Source of the DNA: Fibrobacteria bacterium
Lineage (GTDB): Bacteria > Fibrobacterota > Fibrobacteria > UBA11236
NCBI GenBank assembly: GCA_025360005.1
Contig: JANYDA010000027.1
Span: 1-64,000, forward strand
Length of the DNA stretch: 64,000 nucleotides
Reading direction: 5' to 3'
The position numbers and the translations under genes were made by a program. The notes under the pieces are model-generated. The model saw only the letters and a list, made by a program, of their open reading frames with translations, did no database searches and was not told the DNA's origin. Position 1 is the first letter of the stretch; the number at the start of each line of letters is the position of its first letter. This document shows, in pieces, positions 54,974 through 64,000 of this stretch.

Positions 54974-56797
54974 TTGGCGTCCACGCTGCGCGACATCATC
55001 CTGCAAGTCAAAGAAAACGCGGACATCGTCATGATCATCGGGCAATACGTACCGCTGAAAAAGGCCGGCTCGCGCTACCTTGGGCTTTGCCCCTTCCACC
55101 ACGATCGCAGCCCCAGCATGAACGTGACCCCGCAAATGGGCATCTACAAATGCTTCGCTTGCGGCGCAGGCGGGGACGTTCTCAAGTTCGTGCAGGAATA
55201 CGAAAAGCTCGACTTTATAGACGCGTTGAAGACGGTGGCGGCCCGCGCGGGCGTGACCATCCCGGAGAACATCCTTTTTTCCAAGGACGATGAGGACAAA
55301 AGCAAGGCCAGCCAGGCCTTGGCCGCCAACCAATTGGCCTGCCAATTGTACCAGGAGGAGCTGGCCGGCAACGCGGAGGTGCTGGCCTACCTGGCCGGGC
55401 GCGGCATCAGCGATGAGACCCGCAAACATTTCCAGCTGGGGCTGGCGCCGCAATCTTCGGACAAACTGCTGAAGCGGGCCGGCGCCAAGGGCATCCCCAA
55501 CCAAGCGCTTATCGATGCCGGCATCCTAGGGGAAGCTGCCGGCGGGAGATTGTATGATCGCTTTTCGGGGCGCCTGATTTTTCCCATCTGGAACATGAGC
55601 GGCCACGTGATCGGATTCGGCGGACGCATCCTAACGGCCCAGGGCGCGCCTAAAGATCCACATCAGCCCAAGTACGTGAACTCGCCGGAGTCGCCGTTCT
55701 ACCATAAGAGCAAGGTGCTGTACGGACTGAACTTCGCCCGCAACGGCATGGACAAGCTGGGCGAAGCCGTGATCGTGGAAGGCTACATGGATTTGCTGGC
55801 GCTGTGGCAGGCCGGCATCCGCAACGCCGTGGCCGTGTCCGGCACCGCGCTCACCAAGGATCATGTTCAGATCCTCTCGCGCTTCGCCCGCAAGGTATTC
55901 CTGTTCTTGGACGGGGACGAACCGGGCCGCAAGGCCGTGCGCCGCAGCCTGGAACCCCTGCTGGCCCAGGGGCTGGAAGTCAAGGTGCCGGTCCTGCCCG
56001 CGGAAGAGGATCCGGACAGCTTCGCCCGCAAGTTCGGCGGGGAGAAAATCAAAGAGCTTTTCTCTCAAAGCGAAGACATCGTGGGCTTTCTGTTGCGATC
56101 CGCGGCCAAGCCCTTGGACGCCATGAGCCCGGAGGAAAAAGAAGGCTTGCTGGGCGATTGCCTGGCGCTGTTGCAGACCATGCCTTCTCCCAACGTGCGC
56201 GAGCAATACCTGGATGAACTCCGCAAGAAGCTGGGCCTAAAGTCCATCCGCGTGCACAGGGCCCGTCCCGCTTATCCCCAACCCGCGTCCGCGCTGGCCG
56301 CGCCTTTGGTTTTAGCGAAGGCGGCCGATGCGGGCGTGGAGAAGGCCGACACTGTGGCGGTTTTTTCCGGAGCCATCCCGGGCGGGCGCCCGCGCGAAGA
56401 GGCTTTGGCCGAATGGCAATTGTTGCAGTTGCTGATTTCCTCGCCCCACGCCTCCATTGCCGCGCTCGACAGGGTGAAACTGGAATGGCTGCAAGTGGAA
56501 ATCGTGCGCGATCTGGTCGACCACCTGCTTGCCTTCGTCGAGGAGCGGGCCTCATTCTCAGTCAAGGAGTTCCTGGAACGCCTGTCCACCGAACAGCAAG
56601 ACACCATCGGTGCTTTGCGCATACTCGAGGGCATGGATGCCGAGCAGGAACGCAGGCATTTAAACGGAATTCTTTTCGCGCTGGAACTCCGCGATCTTTA
56701 CAAGCGCCTCAGAATAGAAACTGACTTCGCTAAAAAAATCGAACTTCAAAAAAGAATCCATTCGCTTCAAACGAAAAGCAAAGGTGGTCCGGTATGA
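54974..56797 (+). CDS. dnaG: DNA primase
   Basis: DnaG makes RNA primers for replication. The protein has the zinc-binding domain (CPFHHDRSP and [11 protein letters not shown]), the TOPRIM region ([31 protein letters not shown]) and a C-terminal helical part. I place the start at TTG 54974 ([19 protein letters not shown]), behind GGAG with a 7-base gap, because the family begins there and this gives 607 residues. The open frame reaches ATG 54794, but the extra 60 residues are low-complexity and not family-like. It overlaps rpoD by 4 bases (ATGA), the common dnaG-rpoD arrangement. Confidence 0.94.
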   Translation: MASTLRDIILQVKENADIVMIIGQYVPLKKAGSRYLGLCPFHHDRSPSMNVTPQMGIYKCFACGAGGDVLKFVQEYEKLDFIDALKTVAARAGVTIPENILFSKDDEDKSKASQALAANQLACQLYQEELAGNAEVLAYLAGRGISDETRKHFQLGLAPQSSDKLLKRAGAKGIPNQALIDAGILGEAAGGRLYDRFSGRLIFPIWNMSGHVIGFGGRILTAQGAPKDPHQPKYVNSPESPFYHKSKVLYGLNFARNGMDKLGEAVIVEGYMDLLALWQAGIRNAVAVSGTALTKDHVQILSRFARKVFLFLDGDEPGRKAVRRSLEPLLAQGLEVKVPVLPAEEDPDSFARKFGGEKIKELFSQSEDIVGFLLRSAAKPLDAMSPEEKEGLLGDCLALLQTMPSPNVREQYLDELRKKLGLKSIRVHRARPAYPQPASALAAPLVLAKAADAGVEKADTVAVFSGAIPGGRPREEALAEWQLLQLLISSPHASIAALDRVKLEWLQVEIVRDLVDHLLAFVEERASFSVKEFLERLSTEQQDTIGALRILEGMDAEQERRHLNGILFALELRDLYKRLRIETDFAKKIELQKRIHSLQTKSKGGPV

Positions 56798-58293
56798 ATG
56801 AACTTGATGGACAAATACTGAGAAGGCTGCAGAAGCAGGCCAAGCTTCAGGGATTCATCGCCGAGAACCAGATCAAGGCGCTGTGCCGATCGGATGAGGA
56901 ATATTCCACCTTGCGGCAGTTCTTCGTGGACCAGCAGGTGCAGGTTTCCGAGTTCGTCGTCAAGGCCCGCAAACCCACCAAGCCGGACAGCCTAAAGAAG
57001 CTGGCGCGCTACAACGATCCCACCTGGGTCTACCTGAACTCGGTGGGCAAGGTACCGTTGCTTTCCCGCGAAGAGGAAATCAACATCGCCAAGCGCATCG
57101 AAGAGGTGCAGAAGCGCATCGGCGCCATCATCTTCCGCTCCAAGAGCATGGTGGCCATGGTGCTGGATCTGGGCCGCCAGGTGCTGGAAGAGGATCTGCG
57201 CATCGAAGAGATCCTGCAGATCGATAACGACGCCTGGACCGATCCCAAGGTGTACGACTCCGAAAAGGAGAAAGCCATCGCCGCCATCACGCGCATGCGC
57301 AAGAACTTCGCCAAGCTGGAGGAAATGACCCTCAAGTACCAGGAGGTCCAGACTGAGGGCGGCGATCAGCAGGCGCTGGCCTCGGAGATCGAGAATTTGG
57401 AAATGCGCCTGGTCAACGATTGCGTGGCCTTCAAGCTCAACCACAAGCAAATCGATCGCCTGGTGGGCAAGTACAAGGAAGAGCAAGGCGCGTCCGAACA
57501 GGAATTGGAGCGCTTGCGCCGCATCAAGCAATGGGAAGTGGTGCGGGACCGCGCCAAGGAAGAAATCGTGGAGGCCAACGTGCGCCTGGTGGTTTCCATC
57601 GCCAAGCGGTATACCGCCAAGGGGCTGGAACTGATCGACCTGATCCAGGAAGGCAATAGCGGACTCATCCGCGCCGTGGAGAATTTCGACTATACCAAAG
57701 GCTATAAGTTCTCTACCTACGCCACCTGGTGGATCAAGCAGTCCATCACGCGCGCCATCGCGGACAAGGCCAAGACCGTGCGCGTGCCCGCCAACATGCT
57801 GGACATAGTCCGCAAGGTAATGCGCGTCTGCCGCGAGCTGCAGCAGAGCACCGGCAAGGATCCCAATCCGGAAGAAGTGGCCACCAAGGTCGGCTGCTCC
57901 ATCAAGAAAGTGCAGTTGGCCATGGACGTATCCCAGGATCCCATCTCCCTGGATGACTACGTCACCGGCGATCAGAACAACACATTCTCGGAATTCATCG
58001 AGGACAAGTCCGCGGAGAAGCCGTCCCAAAGCGTCAACATGCGCATGCTCCGCAAGCAAATCGACGGCGTGCTCTCCTCCCTGGACGCCAAGGAACAGGC
58101 CATCGTGCGCATGCGCTTCGGGTTGGATGACGGCCTGGTCAAAACCCTCAAGGAAATCGGGGATAAATACCGCATTTCCCGCGAGCGGGTCCGCCAGATA
58201 GAATCCAAGGCCCTGGCCAAGCTCCAACATCCCAGCCGCATCAAGCAGTTGGAAGGCTGGAGCACCGATATCGAAGACATCTGCCTGGGCTGA
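56794..58293 (+). CDS. rpoD: RNA polymerase sigma-70 factor, primary
   Basis: This is the housekeeping sigma factor. The 499-residue protein has a short N-terminal region 1.1-like part, region 1.2 ([20 protein letters not shown]), a long non-conserved insert (about 100-240), regions 2.1-2.4 ([39 protein letters not shown]), region 3, and region 4 with [20 protein letters not shown]. Full-length regions and linkage to dnaG argue for the primary rather than an alternative sigma. The -10 words TATAAT and TATGAT seen upstream of genes in this window fit its specificity. Confidence 0.97.
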   Translation: MNELDGQILRRLQKQAKLQGFIAENQIKALCRSDEEYSTLRQFFVDQQVQVSEFVVKARKPTKPDSLKKLARYNDPTWVYLNSVGKVPLLSREEEINIAKRIEEVQKRIGAIIFRSKSMVAMVLDLGRQVLEEDLRIEEILQIDNDAWTDPKVYDSEKEKAIAAITRMRKNFAKLEEMTLKYQEVQTEGGDQQALASEIENLEMRLVNDCVAFKLNHKQIDRLVGKYKEEQGASEQELERLRRIKQWEVVRDRAKEEIVEANVRLVVSIAKRYTAKGLELIDLIQEGNSGLIRAVENFDYTKGYKFSTYATWWIKQSITRAIADKAKTVRVPANMLDIVRKVMRVCRELQQSTGKDPNPEEVATKVGCSIKKVQLAMDVSQDPISLDDYVTGDQNNTFSEFIEDKSAEKPSQSVNMRMLRKQIDGVLSSLDAKEQAIVRMRFGLDDGLVKTLKEIGDKYRISRERVRQIESKALAKLQHPSRIKQLEGWSTDIEDICLG

Positions 58294-58310
58294 AATCCCT
58301 TGCCCCTGCG

Positions 58311-58336
58311 CCGGAGCCCATTTCCAGGGCTTCCGG
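58311..58336 (+). terminator. Hairpin after rpoD, possible terminator without T-tract
   Basis: CCGGAGCCC and GGGC-T-TCCGG form a GC-rich stem with one bulge around ATTTCCA, 17 bases after the rpoD stop. No run of T follows, so termination here would be weak or factor-dependent; it may instead protect the message end. Confidence 0.35.
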
Positions 58337-58510
58337 CCATTCCTTAGCCGCATTCCGTACGTCTCCCCGGAATCCCCCCCGGCTTTAACATTTCTCTAAC
58401 CGGCCCGCCTCCCGTTCCCATAAAAGACCGCAACCCCTCCCGTTTTTCCTTTCCCTTCCCGAAGGAAAATCCGGGGAATCCGCGTCGCCGAAATGATATA
58501 ATCAGGGTTC

Positions 58511-59926
58511 ATGATGCGTATGACACTCAGGCCCGGATACAACTTCAGAAAAACCGTCCATCTGGCCGGGGTTTCCATCAACGTATGGCGCCGCAACCGC
58601 GAGACCGCGGAGGCATTCTACGATCCGCTTCTCGACGACGGCTTCCGCGGGCTTCCCAGCGTGATTCGCGGCGCGCATAAGCGCCGTGCCGCCGCCCTTC
58701 TCCTGACCGCCGCCGCCATCGGATCCATATTCTTTTCCGTGCGTTACGGCATGCGCCATTTCCCGGATATCAGCTTCCGCCGCACCGCACCGGAACTCGC
58801 CGCGCTGCCGAGCGTACCCGTCGCGTCCGCGCCAGCGATCAAGCTTTCCGAACCGGCGCCCGTGAACGCGCCCGCGCCCATCGCTCCCGCCACCCAGGTT
58901 CCCGCGCCCAACCCCGAAACCCAGGCGGCGCTGGTGGCGGCTCCCGCGGAAGCGAAACCCGTCCGCATTCCCGACAAGAATTTTTATCTGATCGCGTGCA
59001 AACGCGATCGCACCTTGTACGCTTACCGGCGCGTGGGCGACAATGCCTGGGAGAAGGCCGTGGCCTATCCCATGGCCATCGGCCGGGCATTCGGGGACAA
59101 GGTCGATGCCGGGGACATGCGCACTCCGGAAGGCCGCTTCTGGATCACGGGATTGTATTCCGGACCCTCCAAGGGGGCCATCTACGGTCCGCTCGTGTTC
59201 ACGCTCAACTACCCGCGTCCCGGCGACGAGGCCGAAGGCAAATCCGGGCAAGGCATCTGGATCCACGGCACGGAGATGGGCAAGTTGCCTTCCTATACCC
59301 ATGGCTGCCTGTCGTTGGCCAACGAGGATATCCTGGCCTTGTCCGCTTACGCGGACGTCGGCACTCCGCTGGTGGTCCTGCCGGACAACGTGGCCCCGGA
59401 CCCCTCCAAGCAAATGGACGTGGCGGGCATGGAACGCGAATACCCTTCCATCGTTTCCGCCTACGGCCGCAAGACCCAGGCGGATACCCTGGCCAAGGCG
59501 AAAGCCCTCAAGGAAGCGGCCGAGTATGTGGCCAAGGAAGGCAAGGACTTCCCCGAGCTCTCCATGCAGAACCTGTCCGCCAAGGACAAGAAGGCCATCC
59601 TCGATCGCCTGGCGCAATGGCGCGATGGTTGGAGCAGCCGCGACATCGCCAAGTACGGGGAGAATTATGATCCCGATTTCCGCGATAAGGAGGGCCGCGA
59701 TCGGCAGGCCTTCCTGGATCGCAAGGCCAAGATCTTCGAGACCAAATCCAAGATCCAGATGGAAATCGGCGAACCGCAAATAGAACCCGAGGGGTATTCG
59801 CGCGTGAAGGTTTCTTTCCGCCAGGATTACCTGGCCCAGGGCGCGCAGGGTTTGCAGCGGAGTTCCGGACCCAAGACCATCAGGATGGAATCCGGCCCTG
59901 CCGGATGGCTGATCATAACCGAGTGA
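58511..59926 (+). CDS. Membrane-anchored L,D-transpeptidase (YkuD family)
   Basis: The 471-residue protein has a cytoplasmic N-terminus of about 60 residues, one membrane span (about 61-80), a Pro/Ala-rich linker (about 100-150), and a YkuD domain (about 155-300). The active site is visible as GIWIHGTEMG and the catalytic SYTHGCLSL Cys. A 170-residue C-terminal part ends in an NTF2-like fold (VSFRQDYLAQG, MESGPAGWLIITE), as in the Cds6-type subgroup. It makes 3-3 peptidoglycan cross-links or attaches proteins to the wall, on the periplasmic side. It starts a three-gene plus-strand run with the coiled-coil gene (16 bases later) and the RelA/SpoT gene. Confidence 0.9.
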   Translation: MMRMTLRPGYNFRKTVHLAGVSINVWRRNRETAEAFYDPLLDDGFRGLPSVIRGAHKRRAAALLLTAAAIGSIFFSVRYGMRHFPDISFRRTAPELAALPSVPVASAPAIKLSEPAPVNAPAPIAPATQVPAPNPETQAALVAAPAEAKPVRIPDKNFYLIACKRDRTLYAYRRVGDNAWEKAVAYPMAIGRAFGDKVDAGDMRTPEGRFWITGLYSGPSKGAIYGPLVFTLNYPRPGDEAEGKSGQGIWIHGTEMGKLPSYTHGCLSLANEDILALSAYADVGTPLVVLPDNVAPDPSKQMDVAGMEREYPSIVSAYGRKTQADTLAKAKALKEAAEYVAKEGKDFPELSMQNLSAKDKKAILDRLAQWRDGWSSRDIAKYGENYDPDFRDKEGRDRQAFLDRKAKIFETKSKIQMEIGEPQIEPEGYSRVKVSFRQDYLAQGAQGLQRSSGPKTIRMESGPAGWLIITE

Positions 59927-59942
59927 GGACGTGAGGTAATTT

Positions 59943-62363
59943 ATGGACAAGCGCGACGAAAACAACGATTCGATAGACTCCTCCTGGTCCGTTTCCGGTC
60001 CCAATGAAGCCCAGGAAACCGCCGGCCTTATGGCGGAGCATATCCGCATGCGCGCCGATCTGGACCGGATGGCCAAGGAGAACGAGGAGCTGAAGCGCAG
60101 CCATGACGCCTTGTACCGCTTGCTGTCCGAGAAGACCGCGACCAAGCCGGAACTGGATCTGAAGACGGCCGTGCGCCAGGTACTGACGGAAATCGAGAAC
60201 GGCGAAGGCGGCGTGCCGGCCACCATCGTCGGCCCCATCCCCACCATCGAGGAGATGGTGCAACTGGAGAAGAGTTTCGCGGACGCGGGCGAAGGCGCCA
60301 AGGCCATGAAGGCCGGGATGGCGGAGATCGCCGCGAACGTGGCCAACCTGGGGAAACAGCTGGAAGAGGTTTCCGGGAGGCAGAAGGAGTTCATCGAACT
60401 CAAGGGCAAGATGGATCAGATCAACGCGCAACGCGCCTGGATCGATTCCAAGCTGCAATCGCTGGCCAAGCAACGCATGGTGGTGGAACGCGCCAACGTG
60501 GAAGCCGGCCGTTTGAACGCGCTGTTCTGGGAGATGGAAGAACGCATGCGCGAAGTGGCGCAGCAGAACAAGGTGATGGCCAAGACCCAGGTCAATATCG
60601 AGGCCCTGGAAGGCCGCCTGCGCGAGAGCCATGCGGCCCTGCAGCAGGTGGAGCGTTTCGAGACTTCCCTCAAGCAAAGCCGCAAGAGCGTCGATGAGAT
60701 GGTTCTGCTTGGCGATGCGTTCGAGGCGAGGCTGGGCGAGTTCCAGAAGAGCCAGAAGAACATCGACGAAGCGTCCAACCGGGCCAAGGAAGCGGCCAAC
60801 ATCGTGCGCAGCATGGACGCCACCATGAACACCATCCTCAAGAACAACGGCCAGCTGGAAACCACCAAGAAGCTGATCGACGGGTTCCAGGAAACCCTGA
60901 ACGGCGTGGACAAGAAGGTGGAAAAGGTCCACAAGCAATGGAACGCGGCGGAAAAACTGGAAGGCAAGATCGTCAAGCTGGAGGAATGGGTCAAGGGCTT
61001 CCAGCAGGATCTGGCGGTGGCATCCCATCTCGGGGACGAGCTCAAGAAGGTCGAACGCAAGGTGGTGGACATCAAGCAGGGCGAGAACGAATTGTTGCGC
61101 ACCATGGAAGTCCTGGAAGCCAAGCGGGCGGAGATGGTCTCCATCGGCGGATTGGCCGACGACGCGCGGCGGCAATCGGAAACCGTCATCGGAAACCTGG
61201 AGTTCCTCAAGCACCGGCAGGATGAGATAGGCCAGGTAGGGGAGCGCGTGGACACGCTGAACCGGTTCCTGGGCCAGACCAACTCCCGCATCCGGGACGT
61301 GGAAGGCAAGCTGGAGGGATTCGGCGAATTGGAAGGCAAGATGGGCAAGCTGGAGACGCTGGTCTCCGCGACCGACGCGAAGATCCAGGAGCAGATCTCC
61401 CGGCAGCCCGCCATCGCGGCCCTTACGGCCCGCATCGACGAGACCGAGAACGTGGCGCAGGCTCTGGAAGTGAAGACCAAGGATCTGTACCAGCACGGGG
61501 AAAGGCTCCGCAACCTCGAGAACAGGCTGTCGGATCTCAACCGCATGAGCCTGGAAGTGCAGGATTCCTTCGGCCGCATCACCGAGCAGAGGGAAACCGC
61601 GGACAAGCAGGAAACCCGTTTCAAGGAGTCGCTGGATTCGCAACGTCAGTTCGCCGGCGAGTTCGAAGAGCGTCTGGAGAAGATCGGCATCGAGAACAAC
61701 GAGATGCTGGCGCAATTCGCCTCCAATAAAGAGAAGCTGAAAGCCTTCCAGGAGGAAATCTCCTCCGGGCTTTCTTCCATCTCGCGGCACACGGGTTCCA
61801 TCAAGCAGGCGGAAGAGCGCCTCAAGCTGGTGGACGGTTTCCTCATCACCATGGAACAGAACATGACGACCCTGGAAAAGCGCCAGAACGCCATGTCGGC
61901 CTTCGACGGAAAGATCCAGGAAGTGGTCAAGGTGGTCGAGGACGCGGAGAGCCGCATGGCCCTGCTGCGCAGCGAGAAGAGCGTCATCCACGATGCGCGC
62001 AAGTCGGTGGAAACGCTGCATGTGATGATGAAGACCGTGCAGGAGCGCATAGAGACCCTCAAAGAAGAAGACAAGCTGGTGCTCGCCACCCAGGAGTCCG
62101 TGAAGGGCATCGTGGGGGTGATGGGCGACGTGGAAGAAAAGTTCAAGCAATTGGCCAAGGAACGCAGCATGATAGTGGATGCGCAAGGCCAGATCCAGAA
62201 CCTGCGCCTGATGGTGGACGACCTCAAGACCGAGATCCGCAACGTGTCCGAAGAAGAGCACAAAATCACGGACGCCATGGCAAAGGCTTCGGAGCTGGAG
62301 TTCCTGATCGGGGAAGCGGATTCCGCCATCGCCAATCTGCGCCGGCTCAAGCCCAAGGCTTGA
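59943..62363 (+). CDS. Long coiled-coil protein of unknown function
   Basis: The 806-residue protein has no signal peptide and no membrane span and is almost entirely heptad-repeat coiled coil from about residue 30 to the end. It is rich in Glu, Lys, Gln and Leu (EMEERMREVAQQNKVMAKTQ, LEGKIVKLEEWVKGFQQDL). There is no Walker motif or hinge, so it is not a complete SMC protein. Extended dimers of this kind act as scaffolds, spacers or cell-shape factors. It follows the L,D-transpeptidase by 16 bases with ribosome site GAGGT, so a wall-related role is suggested by context. The GC-rich gap behind it (62364-62561) holds a 20-bp match to the fold-back repeat. Confidence 0.85.
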   Translation: MDKRDENNDSIDSSWSVSGPNEAQETAGLMAEHIRMRADLDRMAKENEELKRSHDALYRLLSEKTATKPELDLKTAVRQVLTEIENGEGGVPATIVGPIPTIEEMVQLEKSFADAGEGAKAMKAGMAEIAANVANLGKQLEEVSGRQKEFIELKGKMDQINAQRAWIDSKLQSLAKQRMVVERANVEAGRLNALFWEMEERMREVAQQNKVMAKTQVNIEALEGRLRESHAALQQVERFETSLKQSRKSVDEMVLLGDAFEARLGEFQKSQKNIDEASNRAKEAANIVRSMDATMNTILKNNGQLETTKKLIDGFQETLNGVDKKVEKVHKQWNAAEKLEGKIVKLEEWVKGFQQDLAVASHLGDELKKVERKVVDIKQGENELLRTMEVLEAKRAEMVSIGGLADDARRQSETVIGNLEFLKHRQDEIGQVGERVDTLNRFLGQTNSRIRDVEGKLEGFGELEGKMGKLETLVSATDAKIQEQISRQPAIAALTARIDETENVAQALEVKTKDLYQHGERLRNLENRLSDLNRMSLEVQDSFGRITEQRETADKQETRFKESLDSQRQFAGEFEERLEKIGIENNEMLAQFASNKEKLKAFQEEISSGLSSISRHTGSIKQAEERLKLVDGFLITMEQNMTTLEKRQNAMSAFDGKIQEVVKVVEDAESRMALLRSEKSVIHDARKSVETLHVMMKTVQERIETLKEEDKLVLATQESVKGIVGVMGDVEEKFKQLAKERSMIVDAQGQIQNLRLMVDDLKTEIRNVSEEEHKITDAMAKASELEFLIGEADSAIANLRRLKPKA

Positions 62364-62561
62364 GCTTCGGCTACGATTGGTTTGGCCGGCGCAGGCCCTT
62401 GCTTGCGCGTCCCATTCATCGCCGCTGCCATTAATTTCTTGGATTTTCCCTGCCCAAGGTGCTATGTTAGAAGGACCACTGGGCTTGGAACCGGGCGGGG
62501 ATGGATCCCGTTGCCGGGGCATTCCGGGCCCCTCCGCGAATAGTGGCGAGCGGCGGCGATA

Positions 62562-64000
62562 ATGGACAAGAAATCAGGCTCGATCAAAAAAGCGCAATCG
62601 CAGGAGTCCCGGGCGGCTACGGTTTCGGGATCCGCGGCTGCTGCCGGCGGTCCGGAAGCGGAAACCATTCCCGCCATCGTGGCTGGGGAAGGCGCCATCC
62701 CGGCCGTACTGGCCGAACCGGATCTTCCGGCCGAATCCGGCCGGGAACCCGGATCCATTCCCGTGGTGTCCGCCGCCTACCCCGATGACGGCACTGCCAC
62801 CGATCCGGACGTCAAAGCCCCTGAAATCGAGCGCAGCCTGGACCGGGCCAAGGAAAACCTGCTGGCCTATATCGGTGAGCGCAGCCCCAATTTCAACCGT
62901 GATCTGATCCAGCGCGCCATCGACTTCACCATGATCGCGCATAAGAACCAGTTCCGCCGATCGGGCATGCCCTATGCCGAGCACCCCTTTGAAGTGGCGA
63001 AGCTGCTGGCCGATTTGAATATGGATACGGTGACCATCGCCGCCGGCCTGTTGCACGACGTGGTGGAGGACACCAGCCATTCCACCCAGGAGATCAAATC
63101 GATCTTCGGCGAGGATGTGGCCTTCCTAGTGGAAGCGGTCACCAAGATTTCCGCCATCAAATCCAAGTCGCGCGCGGATCAGCAAGCGGAGACCTTCCGC
63201 AAGATGCTCATCTCCATGGCCAAGGATATCCGCGTCATCATGATCAAATTCGCGGATCGCTTGCATAACATGCGTACCCTCAGCTATATGCAGGAGGAGC
63301 GCAAGAAAGCCATCGCCGCCGAGACCATGGAGGTCTATTCGCCCTTGGCCCACCGCTTCGGCCTGGCCAAGATCAAATGGGAGCTGGAGGATCTGGCCTT
63401 CAAGCACCTGAACCCGGACGCCTACAAGAACCTGGTGAAGAAGGTGGTGGAGAAGCGCCAGGAACGCGAGGATTATATCCGCAGCATCCTGGGGCCCGTC
63501 AAGGATGCGCTCAAGAAGGCGGAGTTGCAGGGCAAGGTGTTCGGCCGGCCCAAGCATCTCTACAGCATCTGGCAGAAGATGCAGACGCGCCAATGCACCT
63601 TCGAGGACATCTACGATCTCTACGCCTTGCGCATCATCGTGAATTCGGTGGGGGATTGCTACGCCGTGCTGGGGTTGGTGCATTCCACCTGGACGCCGCT
63701 GCAATCCCGCTTTAAGGACTACATCGCCACGCCCAAATCCAACATGTACCAGAGCCTGCATACCACTTTGATCGGGCCGGGCGGCAAGCCCATTGAGATC
63801 CAGATCCGCACGGAGGAGATGGACCTGATAGCCGAGCAGGGCATCGCCGCGCATTGGGGCTATAAGGAGGGCGCTTCCCCCAAGGAACTGGGCAAGGAAA
63901 ACAAGTGGCTCACGCAGTTCCTGGACTGGCAGCAGGATCTCACGGACTCCCACGAGTTCATGGAATACTTCCGCGGGGACCTGGTCTCCGGCGAGATCTA
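62562..64000 (+). CDS. RelA/SpoT family (p)ppGpp synthetase/hydrolase, 5' part
   Basis: The gene starts at ATG 62562 and is cut by the right edge, leaving about 479 codons. An Ala/Pro/Glu-rich N-terminal extension of about 90 residues precedes the HD hydrolase domain (AGLLHDVVEDTSHS, IKFADRLHNMRTLSYM). The synthetase domain has KVFGRPKHLYSIWQKM, DIYDLYALRIIV and YIATPKSNMYQSLHTT, the G-loop and substrate regions. Both activities look intact, as in bifunctional Rel/SpoT. TGS and ACT domains would lie outside the window. It controls the stringent response. The N-terminal extension is not usual for the family. Confidence 0.95.
   Translation, partial: MDKKSGSIKKAQSQESRAATVSGSAAAAGGPEAETIPAIVAGEGAIPAVLAEPDLPAESGREPGSIPVVSAAYPDDGTATDPDVKAPEIERSLDRAKENLLAYIGERSPNFNRDLIQRAIDFTMIAHKNQFRRSGMPYAEHPFEVAKLLADLNMDTVTIAAGLLHDVVEDTSHSTQEIKSIFGEDVAFLVEAVTKISAIKSKSRADQQAETFRKMLISMAKDIRVIMIKFADRLHNMRTLSYMQEERKKAIAAETMEVYSPLAHRFGLAKIKWELEDLAFKHLNPDAYKNLVKKVVEKRQEREDYIRSILGPVKDALKKAELQGKVFGRPKHLYSIWQKMQTRQCTFEDIYDLYALRIIVNSVGDCYAVLGLVHSTWTPLQSRFKDYIATPKSNMYQSLHTTLIGPGGKPIEIQIRTEEMDLIAEQGIAAHWGYKEGASPKELGKENKWLTQFLDWQQDLTDSHEFMEYFRGDLVSGEI

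Noticed and set aside
58496-58501. TATAAT just before the L,D-transpeptidase start
   Set aside because: It is only 9 bases from the ATG, has no -35, and would give a leaderless message; probably chance.
59913-62522. 869-codon open frame on the minus strand
   Set aside because: It is antisense to the coiled-coil gene and shows the Leu/His/Phe-rich pattern expected of a complement of Glu/Lys-rich codons. The coiled-coil reading has a proper ribosome site and family-like heptads.

Overview
The window looks like a chromosomal segment of a GC-rich Gram-negative bacterium. Evidence for an outer membrane includes a TonB-dependent receptor, lipoproteins, OmpA-like and PEGA domains, and type VI secretion parts. 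A bacterial geranylgeranylglyceryl-phosphate synthase and the order rplM-rpsI-rpsB-tsf-pyrH-frr-uppS-cdsA fit the Fibrobacterota/Chlorobi/Bacteroidota (FCB) side of the tree. That placement is an inference and is not proven by anything seen here. Nearly all of the window is coding, and no tRNA, rRNA, CRISPR array or classical insertion sequence was seen.

Region 1 (1-21.7 kb) is an accessory type VI secretion (T6SS) locus. Read from the divergent promoter region near 18.8 kb down the minus strand it holds a ClpV/TssH ATPase, a 1093-residue OmpA/peptidoglycan-binding protein without a signal peptide, a small exported protein, a PAAR tip protein with beta-sandwich tails, a 968-residue metallophosphoesterase, a pentapeptide-repeat protein, VgrG, two DUF2169 adaptor paralogues, a small membrane protein and a gene cut by the window edge. 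One unknown gene (5121-6026) runs the other way inside the cluster. Divergent from clpV is a membrane Ser/Thr kinase with BIG2-like and PEGA domains, the usual kind of T6SS post-translational regulator. The sheath, baseplate and membrane-complex genes are not in the window, so the locus is a spike/cargo/regulation module whose machine lies elsewhere. Between the kinase and a histone-H1-like Lys/Ala protein is a strongly structured non-coding stretch that ends in a terminator.

Region 2 (21.8-27.8 kb) is housekeeping on the minus strand: purD with a DUF3108 gene, then dxr, rseP, a VOC protein and a very small protein. The two blocks are separated by a 226-bp fold-back (MITE-like) element and a second, partial copy of it.

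Region 3 (28-43 kb) is sensory. Two exported binding proteins are translationally coupled to a membrane-bound CheA-like kinase. It faces a CheY, a CheX-like protein and a TonB-dependent receptor. After a lipoprotein gene comes a complete chemosensory operon, cheY-cheA-cheW-mcp-cheB-cheR. No flagellar genes are present.

Region 4 (43-64 kb) is core metabolism and information processing: the ribosomal/envelope operon rplM-rpsI-rpsB-tsf-pyrH-frr-uppS-cdsA (minus), a PAS-AraC regulator, GGGP synthase, alaS, an RmlD-like reductase, dnaG-rpoD, an L,D-transpeptidase, a long coiled-coil protein and the 5' part of a RelA/SpoT gene. The most striking single observation is that rpsI has no ATG/GTG/TTG at its conserved start. 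It appears to begin at an ATC codon behind a perfect AGGAGG.
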